Source: Sphingobacterium sp. B16(2022)
GTDB lineage: Bacteria; Bacteroidota; Bacteroidia; Sphingobacteriales; Sphingobacteriaceae
Direction of reading: 5' to 3'
NCBI RefSeq assembly: GCF_012030425.1
Contig: NZ_JAAUVN010000003.1
Location: 124,001 to 188,000, forward strand
Length of the DNA stretch: 64,000 bases
This document shows positions 37,973 to 46,614 of this stretch, in pieces; positions within the stretch are counted from its first letter, which is position 1; every line of letters starts with the position of its first letter. Made by a program: the position numbers and the translations under genes. The notes beneath the pieces were generated by a model. The model had not been told where the DNA came from and did no database searches. It worked only from the letters and a program-made list of their open reading frames with translations.

Positions 37973-37996
37973 GAGTCTGTGTCTTTCAACAGACTC
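37973..37996. repeat. Hairpin between the two tRNA genes
   Basis: GAGTCTGT (37973-37980) and ACAGACTC (37989-37996) are perfect complements over an eight-base loop in the 49-base spacer between the two initiator tRNA genes. It may help processing or partly terminate the transcript; a T-run follows it only on the plus strand. Confidence 0.5.
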
Positions 37997-38002
37997 TTTT
38001 AG

Positions 38003-38075
<73 letters not shown>

Positions 38076-38143
38076 ATATATTTTTAGTTCAATCGTCCTT
38101 TTTGTGTTAAAAAGCAAGATATCTTTACCTCCGAATTGGAGCA

Positions 38144-38158
38144 CAAAGATATATTTTG
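38144..38158. promoter_or_regulatory. Candidate divergent promoter core for the tRNA pair and era
   Basis: CAAAGATATATTTTG reads almost the same on both strands. On the minus strand it gives TATCTTTG, an exact TAnnTTTG match 69 bases before the first tRNA. On the plus strand it gives a near match (TATTTTG) 32 bases before the era start. Confidence 0.4.
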
Positions 38159-38189
38159 TTTCTTTGTAATCCTAATTAAATTAAAAAAA

Positions 38190-39068
38190 ATGTCGCATAA
38201 AGCAGGATTCGTAAGCATCATCGGTAAACCTAATGCAGGTAAGTCTACGCTAATGAACGCTTTAGTGGGTGAAAAGATGTCTATCATCACTCCTAAAGCT
38301 CAAACAACAAGACACCGCATTATTGGAATAGTCAATGATGAGGAGCACCAAATTGTCTTTTCAGACACACCTGGTATCATCAAACCAAACTATTCGTTAC
38401 AAGAATCAATGATGAATTTTGTCCAAGGATCGCTGATCGATGCGGACATTATTTTACTTGTTACAGATATCAATGAAAAATATGATGAAAATGATGTTAT
38501 TGAGAAATTAAAAAAAACAAGTTCTCCAGTAGCTGTTCTTATCAATAAAATTGATAAGTCTAACGAAGCTGAAGTGATGGCTAAAGTAGAGTTCTGGAAA
38601 GAAACGATCAACCCAGAAGTTATTTTTGCGGTATCAGCACTTCTTAATCATAATATCACTGGAGTAATGGACTATATCAAGGAAAAACTTCCTGTACATG
38701 CTCCTTACTATGAAAAAGATGAATTAACAGACAAATCAATGCGTTTCTTTGTTTCGGAAATGATTCGCGAAAAAATATTCAAACTGTATGACAAGGAAAT
38801 TCCTTACAGTACTGAAGTCGTTGTTACATCTTATAAAGAAGAACCGAAGATCACTCGTATCGCTGCAGAAATCATTGTGGAGCGTGATTCACAAAAGAAT
38901 ATCATCATCGGTACCGGTGGATCAATGATTAAAAAAGTCGGCACGTACGCTCGCCAGGATATTGAGGCATTTATTGACAAAAAAGTCTTTCTTGAGGTTT
39001 TCGTAAAAGTAATTCCAGATTGGAGAAGTAAGAAAAATTACTTAAAAAGATTTGGTTATGACGACTAA
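38190..39068 (+). CDS. era: GTPase Era
   Basis: The ATG at 38190 (MSHKAGFVSIIGKPNAGKST) gives the normal 292-residue Era; the frame extends 54 bases upstream but overlaps the promoter region. G1 is GKPNAGKST at residues 12-20, G3 DTPG lies in FSDTPGIIKP, G4 is NKID in LINKIDKSN, and a C-terminal KH domain has GTGGSMIKKVGTYARQDIEAFI, which binds the 3' end of 16S rRNA. Era helps 30S assembly. It is divergent from the initiator tRNA genes and ends in a strong terminator. Confidence 0.97.
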   Translation: MSHKAGFVSIIGKPNAGKSTLMNALVGEKMSIITPKAQTTRHRIIGIVNDEEHQIVFSDTPGIIKPNYSLQESMMNFVQGSLIDADIILLVTDINEKYDENDVIEKLKKTSSPVAVLINKIDKSNEAEVMAKVEFWKETINPEVIFAVSALLNHNITGVMDYIKEKLPVHAPYYEKDELTDKSMRFFVSEMIREKIFKLYDKEIPYSTEVVVTSYKEEPKITRIAAEIIVERDSQKNIIIGTGGSMIKKVGTYARQDIEAFIDKKVFLEVFVKVIPDWRSKKNYLKRFGYDD

Positions 39069-39109
39069 TGCTAGAAAATAGTTTTTAGTACAAATGTTAA
39101 CCAGCATAC

Positions 39110-39145
39110 AAAAGCCCCATTAGTGATCAACTTATTGGGGCTTTT
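39110..39145. terminator. Bidirectional terminator between era and uvrC
   Basis: AAAAGCCCCA (39110-39119) and TGGGGCTTTT (39136-39145) form a 10-bp stem with flanking A and T runs, so it can end the converging era and uvrC transcripts. Confidence 0.88.
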
Positions 39146-39175
39146 CTCTTAATAAAAAATGCAAGACAAACGCGC

Positions 39176-40978
39176 TTAATTTCGCTTAAAATGTGCTAAA
39201 AGTGCCTGTAGCTGTTTTAAGTTCAACACTTTTCTCAACTCTTCTTCTGGAGCCTCTTTAATCTTCTTAACAGATTTAAAGGTAGTCAGTAATTTCTCTA
39301 CCGTAGTCTTACCTATGCCAGGAATATCTTCGAGTTCAGATACAAAAGTTTTTCGGCTACGTTGATTTCTGTGAAAAGTAATTCCGAACCGATGGGCTTC
39401 ATCCCGCAAGTGTTGAATGATTTTAAGAGTTTCCGATTTTTTATCCAAATAGAGAGGATATTGATCACCCGGATAATACAGCTCCTCCAGCCGCTTAGCA
39501 ATACCAATTACTGTAACCTGTTTCTCTATCCCTAATAATCGCAAGCTTTTCAAAGCGGCCCCTAACTGTCCCTTACCCCCATCAATAATAATCAACTGAG
39601 GTAAATCACCATCTTCTTCCAAAACCCGCTTATATCGCCTATATACAGCCTCCTCCATCGTGGCAAAATCATTTGGACCTACTACTGTTTTAACATTGAA
39701 GTGTCGGTAATCCTTTTTTGATGGCTTACCATCTTTAAAGACTACAATAGCAGATACAGGATAACTACCTTGAATATTAGAGTTATCAAAACATTCAATA
39801 TGCTGAGGCAAGACATTTAACCGCAAATCTTTCTTCATCTGCGTTAAAATACGATCTACACGTACATCTGGATTCAATTTCTCATAATGTAGCAATCGTT
39901 CTTTTTTAAAGAACGCTACATTCTTCAACGATAGATCCAATAGTTTTCTCTTTTCCCCTAGTTTTGGAACCGTAAATTTGATCTGATCATTTTCCTGAAT
40001 ATCCAGTTCAAATGGAACGATAATTTCTCGTGATAAGCTTTTAAACCGATCCCGGATCTCAGGAATCGCTAAAGCAAGAAGTTCTTGTTCAGTCTCATCC
40101 AGTCGCCGCTTCATTTCAACAGTCTGTGTTTGAATGATTACCCCGTTCATCACTTTTAAATAATTAACAAAAGCATAACTTTCATCCGATGCAATACTGA
40201 AAACATCAACATTCGTGATAGATGAATTAACAACTGTAGACTTACTCTGATACAGATCCAGTTTATCTAATTTCATCTTAAAGGAATGCGCCTTTTCGAA
40301 ATTCATTTCCGATACTGCAGCAGACATCTGCTCTTTAATCCTATTCGTGACAACAGAAATTTTACCATTTAAAATATCTTTAATATCACTCAGATTCTGA
40401 TCATAATCTTCTTCAGATTGATAACCTTCACATGGACCTTTACAGTTGCCAATCTGATATTCAAGGCAAATTTTGAATTTACCCCTAGCAATATTCTCCT
40501 GAGTCAGTGCCAAATTACAGGTCCTTAGCGGAAAAAGATCCCGGATTACGTCCAATACAATGTGCATCATCCCTACAGAGGCATAAGGACCATAATACCG
40601 AGAGCCATCTTTAATATATTTACGTGTCCAAAAAACTCGGGGAAAGCGTTCATTTTTAATGACAATCCAAGGATAAGTTTTATCATCTTTTAATAATACA
40701 TTATACTTGGGCTTATGTTTCTTAATCAATGAATTTTCCAGCAACCATGCATCAATCTCCGTATCTACAATTGTAAAAGAAATACGGTTGATCTGACGAA
40801 CTAATACACGCGTCTTACCGTTATGTTGCGTTTCATTCACAAAATAAGAACCAACCCGATTCCTGAGATCTTTAGCTTTACCGATATAAATCAGGACATC
40901 CTGTTTATCAAAATACTGATAAACCCCAGGCTTATGTGGAATTCTTTTAAGCTCCTCTTTATAATCAAACACGCTCAT
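39176..40978 (-). CDS. uvrC: Excinuclease ABC subunit C
   Basis: The ATG at 40978 (MSVFDYKEELKRIP) gives 600 residues. The N-terminal GIY-YIG nuclease (KPGVYQYFDKQDVLIYIGKAKDLRNRVGSYF, about 12-45) cuts 3' of the lesion. A UVR domain (MNFEKAHSFKMKLDKL near 210) contacts UvrB. The RNase H-like nuclease (CFDNSNIQGSYPVSAIVVFKDGKPSKKDYRHFNVK, and later LIIIDGGKGQL) cuts 5'. The C-terminal helix-hairpin-helix (DIPGIGKTTVEKLLTTFKS) binds DNA. It acts in nucleotide excision repair. A TTG nine bases upstream is an alternative start. All domains are intact. Confidence 0.97.
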   Translation of the reverse strand: MSVFDYKEELKRIPHKPGVYQYFDKQDVLIYIGKAKDLRNRVGSYFVNETQHNGKTRVLVRQINRISFTIVDTEIDAWLLENSLIKKHKPKYNVLLKDDKTYPWIVIKNERFPRVFWTRKYIKDGSRYYGPYASVGMMHIVLDVIRDLFPLRTCNLALTQENIARGKFKICLEYQIGNCKGPCEGYQSEEDYDQNLSDIKDILNGKISVVTNRIKEQMSAAVSEMNFEKAHSFKMKLDKLDLYQSKSTVVNSSITNVDVFSIASDESYAFVNYLKVMNGVIIQTQTVEMKRRLDETEQELLALAIPEIRDRFKSLSREIIVPFELDIQENDQIKFTVPKLGEKRKLLDLSLKNVAFFKKERLLHYEKLNPDVRVDRILTQMKKDLRLNVLPQHIECFDNSNIQGSYPVSAIVVFKDGKPSKKDYRHFNVKTVVGPNDFATMEEAVYRRYKRVLEEDGDLPQLIIIDGGKGQLGAALKSLRLLGIEKQVTVIGIAKRLEELYYPGDQYPLYLDKKSETLKIIQHLRDEAHRFGITFHRNQRSRKTFVSELEDIPGIGKTTVEKLLTTFKSVKKIKEAPEEELRKVLNLKQLQALLAHFKRN

Positions 40979-40989
40979 ATATAACAAAT

Positions 40990-41030
40990 AAGCCAGATAA
41001 CAAATTTCGAAAAACTCAATTATCTGGCTT
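40990..41030 (-). terminator. Terminator of the class A PBP gene
   Basis: AAGCCAGATAA (40990-41000) and TTATCTGGCTT (41020-41030) form a perfect 11-bp stem 22 bases after the PBP stop on the minus strand, separating it from uvrC. Confidence 0.8.
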
Positions 41031-41051
41031 TATATCTTTATTTAATAAAAT

Positions 41052-43307
41052 TTAAAAACCTAATCGATCATCATTTAAGTTTGATTCCGAACCCGTGCTG
41101 TCTGCTCCGGAGCTTCCGCCCCCTCCCCAGTACTTAGAACAGTCGACTACTCGCGTTAGCCCACCTTCAGGAAGTTCAAAATCGCCCTTCGTATAATTGA
41201 GGTTTTTATCTGCATACACCTTCTGCATATAAAGTGCAAATACAGGCATTGCTGCTGCAGCTCCCTGCCCGTCTTGCATATTCGCAAAACTAATACTACG
41301 ATCTTCAGCTCCTGTCCAGACACCCGACACCAGTTCAGGAGTGATCCCGATAAACCAAGCATCAGCATTATCATTGGTTGTACCCGTCTTTCCTCCGATT
41401 GGATTCGTCAGATGATATTTCCATTGAATTCGTCTTCCTGTACCTTTCGAGACAACCGATTTTAACATGTCTACAATAATATAAGCAGACTCACTGTTCA
41501 AAGCCTTAACAACTTTAGGTGCCTTTTCATAAATAGGAGTTCCATTCTTATCTTCGATCCTCAAGATCGCATTAGGTTCAATCCAGGTACCATGATTTAC
41601 AAATGCCGAATAAGCACCAACCATATCAAATACAGAAGCTTCATATGCTCCAAGTGAAATGGATGGATAGTTCGGGACATCACTGGTAATACCCATACGT
41701 TTCGTCAATGCAGCAACTGCCTCCGGTGTAACTTGATTCACCAAATATGCAGTCGCATAATTCTGAGACAAGGCCAATGCATTAGCTAAAGTAATCGGAT
41801 TCCCACCTTCAGCTGTACCCCTTGGTGTCCAATTTCCATAAGTCTGTTGATAATTTGGAATACTGTAACATGGAGAGTAGCCATTATCAACTGCGACAGC
41901 ATAAGTAAATGGCTTGGCAGTTGAACCGACCTGTCTCGTCCCCATTTTTACTTGATCATACTTGAAATGCTCAAAATTTATTCCACCGACCCAAGCCTTG
42001 ATATGTCCAGTTTTTGGTTCCATCGACATCATTGCATTACGTAACATCAATTTATTGTATTTGATAGAATCAATCGGAGCCATAACAGTATCCACAGAAC
42101 CCTTCCAAGTGAAAATAGACATCGGAACTTTTACCTGAAATGCTTTCTTGATTTCATCTTCAGAAAGTCCATTTTCCTTCAAAACACGGTAGCGTTCAGA
42201 ACGTCGCATACCTGTCGTCAGTAACTTGGCTTTATCTCCTTTAAAAGGATCCTTATTTTTCCATTGTACAGCAAACTTACCCTGTAAAGATTTCATCCAT
42301 TCTTTCTGGGCATCTTCAGCATATTGCTGCATGGACATATTAATTGTTGTATAAATTTTCAACCCATCACGATCCAGATCATAAGGTGTACCATCCGATT
42401 TGGTAATCGATAATTTTGAAAATTCTTTCTTGATTTCTTCTTTTAATACCGCACGAAAATAAGGTGCTAAACCTTCCCCATAATTGGCGATTTTCAATTG
42501 TAATCCCAATGGTTTAGCTTGTGCACTAGCCTCTTCCTCTGTAGAAATGAAATTTGCTTTATTCATATTGTCCAAGACTGTATTTCTACGCGCTAATGCG
42601 TTTTGCGGATACCTGACAGGAGAATAAACGCCCGGACCTTTCAGCATACCCACTAATAAAGCAGCTTGGTCTGCAGTAAGTTTATCAGGAGTTGTATTGA
42701 AATAAGTACGTGCGGCTGATTTAATACCATAGGTATTATATGCTCCAAAGTCCACTGTATTGAAATACATGGTGATAATCTCTTCTTTGGTATAATTACG
42801 CTCTAAACGAACAGCAGTTATCCATTCCTGAAACTTTTGAATGATACGCTTAGGAGCACTTTTAGCACGACCGTCTGAAAATAAATTAAGAGCTAATTGC
42901 TGTGTAATCGTACTCCCTCCTTGTTTATTTCCAGTTAAAGTGTGGAAAATGACCGTAAAAGTACGTGTATAATCAATACCGGAGTGATCGTAAAAACGCT
43001 TATCCTCTGTTGAGATCAAGGCATGTATCAAGTAAGGTGACAACTCACTATACTTCACATTTGACCTATTTTGAATATAATAAGTACCTAAAACCTTATT
43101 ATCTTCCGTTATAACTTCCGAAGCTAAATTACTCTTAGGATTTTCTAAATCACTAAAAGACGGTAACTTTCCAAATAACCCCAGGCGAACACTAAATATA
43201 AATAGAAACCCAAAAGCTATTATTCCAATAATAAATTTCCAGAAATTACGTGTGTACCGCTTAATATCTTCTGGTTGCAGTTGGTTTTTTTTTGATTCTC
43301 TCTTCAT
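41052..43307 (-). CDS. Class A penicillin-binding protein (PBP1A type)
   Basis: The 751-residue bifunctional enzyme polymerises and cross-links peptidoglycan at the outer face of the inner membrane. A single N-terminal transmembrane segment (FWKFIIGIIAFGFLFIFSV, about 25-45) precedes the GT51 glycosyltransferase domain with STEDKRFYDHSGID (catalytic Glu) and GGSTITQQLALNLF. The transpeptidase domain has STAK in RQVGSTAKPFTYAVA, SQNYATAYLV and the KTGT box GGKTGTTNDNADAWFIG, so all three active-site motifs are intact. The C-terminus is a glycine/serine-rich tail. It is monocistronic with its own terminator. Confidence 0.95.
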   Translation of the reverse strand: MKRESKKNQLQPEDIKRYTRNFWKFIIGIIAFGFLFIFSVRLGLFGKLPSFSDLENPKSNLASEVITEDNKVLGTYYIQNRSNVKYSELSPYLIHALISTEDKRFYDHSGIDYTRTFTVIFHTLTGNKQGGSTITQQLALNLFSDGRAKSAPKRIIQKFQEWITAVRLERNYTKEEIITMYFNTVDFGAYNTYGIKSAARTYFNTTPDKLTADQAALLVGMLKGPGVYSPVRYPQNALARRNTVLDNMNKANFISTEEEASAQAKPLGLQLKIANYGEGLAPYFRAVLKEEIKKEFSKLSITKSDGTPYDLDRDGLKIYTTINMSMQQYAEDAQKEWMKSLQGKFAVQWKNKDPFKGDKAKLLTTGMRRSERYRVLKENGLSEDEIKKAFQVKVPMSIFTWKGSVDTVMAPIDSIKYNKLMLRNAMMSMEPKTGHIKAWVGGINFEHFKYDQVKMGTRQVGSTAKPFTYAVAVDNGYSPCYSIPNYQQTYGNWTPRGTAEGGNPITLANALALSQNYATAYLVNQVTPEAVAALTKRMGITSDVPNYPSISLGAYEASVFDMVGAYSAFVNHGTWIEPNAILRIEDKNGTPIYEKAPKVVKALNSESAYIIVDMLKSVVSKGTGRRIQWKYHLTNPIGGKTGTTNDNADAWFIGITPELVSGVWTGAEDRSISFANMQDGQGAAAAMPVFALYMQKVYADKNLNYTKGDFELPEGGLTRVVDCSKYWGGGGSSGADSTGSESNLNDDRLGF

Positions 43308-43405
43308 TGAACCTTATTCTTTCTCGATTTGATCATTATAAAATATGATGACATATGCCTCCGCTACAATATCAGATAATGTGCCAAAGATTATGTGCAT
43401 GACAA

Positions 43406-43413
43406 CAAAGATA
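43406..43413 (-). promoter_or_regulatory. Candidate -7 element of the PBP promoter
   Basis: Read on the minus strand this is TATCTTTG, an exact TAnnTTTG match 99 bases before the PBP start. The same octamer lies before the tRNA pair and before the glycogen-synthase-like gene. No clear -33 TTTG was found. Confidence 0.35.
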
Positions 43414-43660
43414 TTACAAATATTTTGAGGAATCTTCATTCGATACAACATCCGTTAAAAAAACACTGAAAAAGAATCAATTACTACAAAAAAGAAACTT
43501 TAAACCAATCGCACATTTCAGTCTTTAAAACCATTTTCTAAATAAAACAGATCGCCTTTGATTGGTTCAAAAACAATCCTTAGGGTATGATCCTAATTTT
43601 TCAATATCGCTAAAGCTTGGTATTTCAGAAATTTAGTTTAGATTTAAAAACAAATCAATT

Positions 43661-43680
43661 GTCTGTCATTCGTGACAGGC
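43661..43680 (+). repeat. UUCG-capped hairpin upstream of the MFS gene
   Basis: CTGTCA (43663-43668), TTCG and TGACAG (43673-43678) form a perfect stem with the extra-stable UUCG loop, lengthened by a G-C and a U-G pair. It lies 90 bases before the MFS start and is RNA-stable only in the sense of that gene. It could be a leader structure. Confidence 0.5.
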
Positions 43681-43769
43681 AAAAACATATAGATTATTAA
43701 AATAAATGATAAAGCTATAGGCCAGTAAATCGTTTAAAAGCCTATCTAAAAAATAAAAAACAGTAAAAT

Positions 43770-44987
43770 ATGCAAGTCAACACTTCAAAAAGTCTATTTT
43801 TCATTTTTTTAACCGTACTAATTGACGTCATTGGTTTAGGTATTATTATACCTGTAATGCCTAAATTAATTGAAGAATTGATTGGCGGCACATTAAGTGA
43901 TGCATCGCGATATGGTGGTTTGCTCATGTTTTGTTATGCATTAACTCAATTCTTCTTTGCATCCGTGTTAGGTAATCTCAGTGACCGATTTGGTAGAAGA
44001 CCCATCCTTTTAATATCACTCTTAGGCTTTTCTATCAACTATTTACTCATGGGGTTAGCTCCAACCATCCTGTGGTTATTCATCGGTAGGTTTATAGCAG
44101 GTATTACAGGAGCCAGCTACACAGTAGCTGCTGCATTTATAGCAGATATCAGTTCGCACGAGAAAAAAGCTCAGAATTTCGGATTATTGGGAGCTGCATT
44201 TGGCTTAGGTTTTATAGTAGGTCCATTGCTAGGAGGGTTATTGGGGCATTATGGTGCCAGAATACCGTTTTTCGCAGCAGCATTATTAAGCTTTTTGAAT
44301 TTCTTATATGGTTATTTTTTCATTCCAGAATCATTAAAAAAAGAAAACAGAAGACCTTTCAGATGGAAAAATGCAAATCCGGTAGGTGCCTTCAAGCAAC
44401 TTGCTAAATACCCGCATCTAAAACAATTATTTTTTTGCATCTTTCTGATAAACATCTCTTCTCATGCCGTACAAAGTACTTGGTCATATTACACCATGGA
44501 AAGATATCAATGGGATGAAAGAATGGTTGGTATCTCTTTGGGTTTTATAGGTATGTTGTTGGCTATAGTTCAAGCCGGACTGATTCGAATTATTATTCCA
44601 AAATTGGGATTAGAAAAAAGTATTTTAATTGGATCTGGACTCTACGTGATATCGATGCCCTTAATGGGGATGGCATACGCTCCATGGTTAATTTTCCTAG
44701 CCGTAATACCCTATGTATTTGCGGGAATCGCAGGGCCAGCTATCCAGAGCCTTGTATCCAACGAAACGCCATCGAATGAGCAGGGACAGATACAAGGTGG
44801 ATTAACAAGTATTATTAGCTTAACAGCCATTATAGGCCCTCCCGTCATGAGCTGGTTGTTTGCTCACTTTACAGATAAAAAAGAAGCCCTTTATTTACCA
44901 GGAGCTCCTTTCTATCTAGGATTCGTACTTACAGCAATCAGTTTTATTGTTGCCTGCTTCTTTTTTAAAAAGAAACAGAAAGTTTAA
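43770..44987 (+). CDS. MFS transporter, TetA-like (DHA1 family)
   Basis: The 405-residue protein has about twelve hydrophobic segments. DVIGLGIIIPVMPKLIEELIG near 15-35 matches the start of TetA-like exporters, and motif A appears as GNLSDRFGRRPILLISL at about 71-87. Motif C-type glycines occur in LGAAFGLGFIVGPLLGGLLG. Such proteins export drugs or other small molecules against protons; the substrate cannot be told from sequence. It converges on ispF and the palindrome TTAA at 44984-44987 supplies the stop codon of both genes. There is no adjacent TetR-type regulator. Confidence 0.9.
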   Translation: MQVNTSKSLFFIFLTVLIDVIGLGIIIPVMPKLIEELIGGTLSDASRYGGLLMFCYALTQFFFASVLGNLSDRFGRRPILLISLLGFSINYLLMGLAPTILWLFIGRFIAGITGASYTVAAAFIADISSHEKKAQNFGLLGAAFGLGFIVGPLLGGLLGHYGARIPFFAAALLSFLNFLYGYFFIPESLKKENRRPFRWKNANPVGAFKQLAKYPHLKQLFFCIFLINISSHAVQSTWSYYTMERYQWDERMVGISLGFIGMLLAIVQAGLIRIIIPKLGLEKSILIGSGLYVISMPLMGMAYAPWLIFLAVIPYVFAGIAGPAIQSLVSNETPSNEQGQIQGGLTSIISLTAIIGPPVMSWLFAHFTDKKEALYLPGAPFYLGFVLTAISFIVACFFFKKKQKV

Positions 44988-45463
44988 GCTTTTTCGATCA
45001 AACAAACAGCATATGCTACTACCCCCTCTTGTCTTCCGACAAATCCCATGGATTCATTCGTCGTTGCTTTGATCGAAATATCATCAACGTCCAAACCTGA
45101 GGCCTCCGATATTTTAGCCTTCATCTGTCCGATATACGGTTTAATTTTAGGAGCCTCCAGGCATAGCATAGCATCAATGTTCCCTATGGTATACCCCTTA
45201 TCTCCAATTAGCTTAACACAATGTTTCAGTAAAACAAGACTGCTAATACCTCTCCATTGCTCATCTGTATTTGGGAAATGATAACCAATATCCTCTAAAT
45301 TTGCGGCCCCCAGGAGCGCATCACAAATGGCATGAGCCAAAACATCCGCATCCGAATGGCCGAATGCACCAGCATGATGATCCAATTCTACTCCACCTAC
45401 TATAAATGGATGCCCCTCTTCTAATTGATGGACATCAAAGCCAAATCCAACTTTAATTTTCAT
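44984..45463 (-). CDS. ispF: 2-C-methyl-D-erythritol 2,4-cyclodiphosphate synthase
   Basis: The 159-residue enzyme catalyses the cyclisation step of the MEP isoprenoid pathway. Zinc ligands Asp10, His12 and His44 are at the positions expected from E. coli IspF (GFDVHQLEEG and HSDADVLAHAICDALLGAANLEDIG). The C-terminal KATTNESMGFVGRQEGVVAYA is also conserved. The length is normal. It overlaps the end of the converging MFS gene by four bases. Confidence 0.97.
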   Translation of the reverse strand: MKIKVGFGFDVHQLEEGHPFIVGGVELDHHAGAFGHSDADVLAHAICDALLGAANLEDIGYHFPNTDEQWRGISSLVLLKHCVKLIGDKGYTIGNIDAMLCLEAPKIKPYIGQMKAKISEASGLDVDDISIKATTNESMGFVGRQEGVVAYAVCLIEKA

Positions 45464-45588
45464 AATAAAGCTAAGGTAACATTTTAAATTATCATCCTTA
45501 CCATTAAATCAAACGCAAAACTTATTTGTTAACAATCAGATTTTAATCTAATATATAAGAGATCCTTCACTGATGATATTTCACAAAA

Positions 45589-45618
45589 AAATAGCGTCTA
45601 ATTTCTTAGACGCTATTT
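45589..45618. terminator. Terminator after the glycogen-synthase-like gene
   Basis: AAATAGCGTCTAA (45589-45601) and TTAGACGCTATTT (45606-45618) form a perfect 13-bp stem with a four-base loop, 21 bases beyond the stop codon of the minus-strand gene. Confidence 0.85.
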
Positions 45619-45638
45619 AAATACGTTTAATTTCTATT

Positions 45639-46463
45639 TTAAACCGTTGTTTCTTCTTCTACAGGAGCAAATTGATCAAAAAGATCATTGAAAGCTTCAT
45701 AATCTTCATCACCATTAGGTTCAAAGACCTGAATTCCTTTTTCTTTTGCATATGCTAGAATTTCTGGATTAACACCCTCCTCAGCTACAACCGCTACATC
45801 GGTGAAGTCCAAAGCACCTTTATAGATGTTGACATAACTACCGTCACCATAACTAGCAACATCATCTTTTGTCAATGCACCTTCAGGGGCAATTTCTCTG
45901 TATTTATCGCCTAAAGTTCCGGAGAACTCTTCGTTATACAACGAATACATAACTTTGGCACCTTTAAAAGTAGGATCATCTTTATATGTCGTCTTTAAAT
46001 AAGCCGGCACTAATGCTGAAAACCAACCGTGGCAATGTACCACATCTGGTGACCAACCTAACTTCTTAACCGTTTCCAGTGCTCCTTTACAAAAGAACAC
46101 AGAACGCTCATTGTTATCATTAAAAAATTCTCCATTCTCGTCACGAAAAACTTTTTTCCGCTGAAAATAGTCTTCATTATCCAAAAAGTAAACCTGCATA
46201 CGTGCCGCAGGCAATGAAGCTACCTTAATGATTAGCGGATTGTCATTGTTATCCACCACAATGTTTAAGCCTGACAGACGAATTACCTCATGCAATCTAT
46301 TTCTACGCTCATTAATATTACCAAAACGAGGCATAAGAATACGGATTTCAAATCCTTTCTCTTGCATAGCCTGTGGCAATTGACGCGTGATTTCAGAAAT
46401 TTTAGTTAATTCGAGGAAAGGCGACATCTCGTGGGTTATAAACAATATCTTCGTTTTTGCCAT
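45639..46463 (-). CDS. Half-length glycogen/starch-synthase-like protein (GT5 N-terminal domain only)
   Basis: The 274-residue protein matches the N-terminal Rossmann half of GT5 glycogen synthases: KILFITHEMSPFLELTKISE at the start, MPRFGNINERRNRLHEV, and WSPDVVHCHGWFSALVPAYLK near 140-160. The ADP-glucose-binding loop that reads KxGGLxDV in real synthases is here LTKISEITRQ, without the glycines. The C-terminal half with the second nucleotide-binding part is absent. The C-terminus is acidic. It is therefore unlikely to be a complete glycogen synthase and may be a binding or regulatory protein. It is divergent from panC and has its own promoter candidate and terminator, so it looks like a functional gene, not a remnant. 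Confidence 0.85.
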   Translation of the reverse strand: MAKTKILFITHEMSPFLELTKISEITRQLPQAMQEKGFEIRILMPRFGNINERRNRLHEVIRLSGLNIVVDNNDNPLIIKVASLPAARMQVYFLDNEDYFQRKKVFRDENGEFFNDNNERSVFFCKGALETVKKLGWSPDVVHCHGWFSALVPAYLKTTYKDDPTFKGAKVMYSLYNEEFSGTLGDKYREIAPEGALTKDDVASYGDGSYVNIYKGALDFTDVAVVAEEGVNPEILAYAKEKGIQVFEPNGDEDYEAFNDLFDQFAPVEEETTV

Positions 46464-46512
46464 CTCCAGTTTTTATTTATTTTATTTTTATTAGAACAGT
46501 AAAATCGGTCTA

Positions 46513-46520
46513 CAAAGATA
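46513..46520 (-). promoter_or_regulatory. Candidate -7 element of the glycogen-synthase-like gene
   Basis: The minus strand reads TATCTTTG here, 50 bases before the start codon. An ATTG at 46541-46544 (read on the minus strand) is at an acceptable -33 distance. Confidence 0.4.
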
Positions 46521-46614
46521 CAAAAAATATCCCGACAATACAATTCCTTACAAATCATCGTTTTATATTCACAAATATATTCCCCACTTTTGCCCTGTAT
46601 TAAAATTTCTAAAA

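Larger units (their letters stand above)
43308..43769. other. Divergent intergenic region PBP/MFS
   Basis: This 462-base gap is AT-rich. It holds a candidate PBP promoter at 43406-43413 and a small UUCG-capped hairpin at 43661-43680 in front of the MFS gene. No coding sequence, tRNA or longer repeat was seen. Confidence 0.6.
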
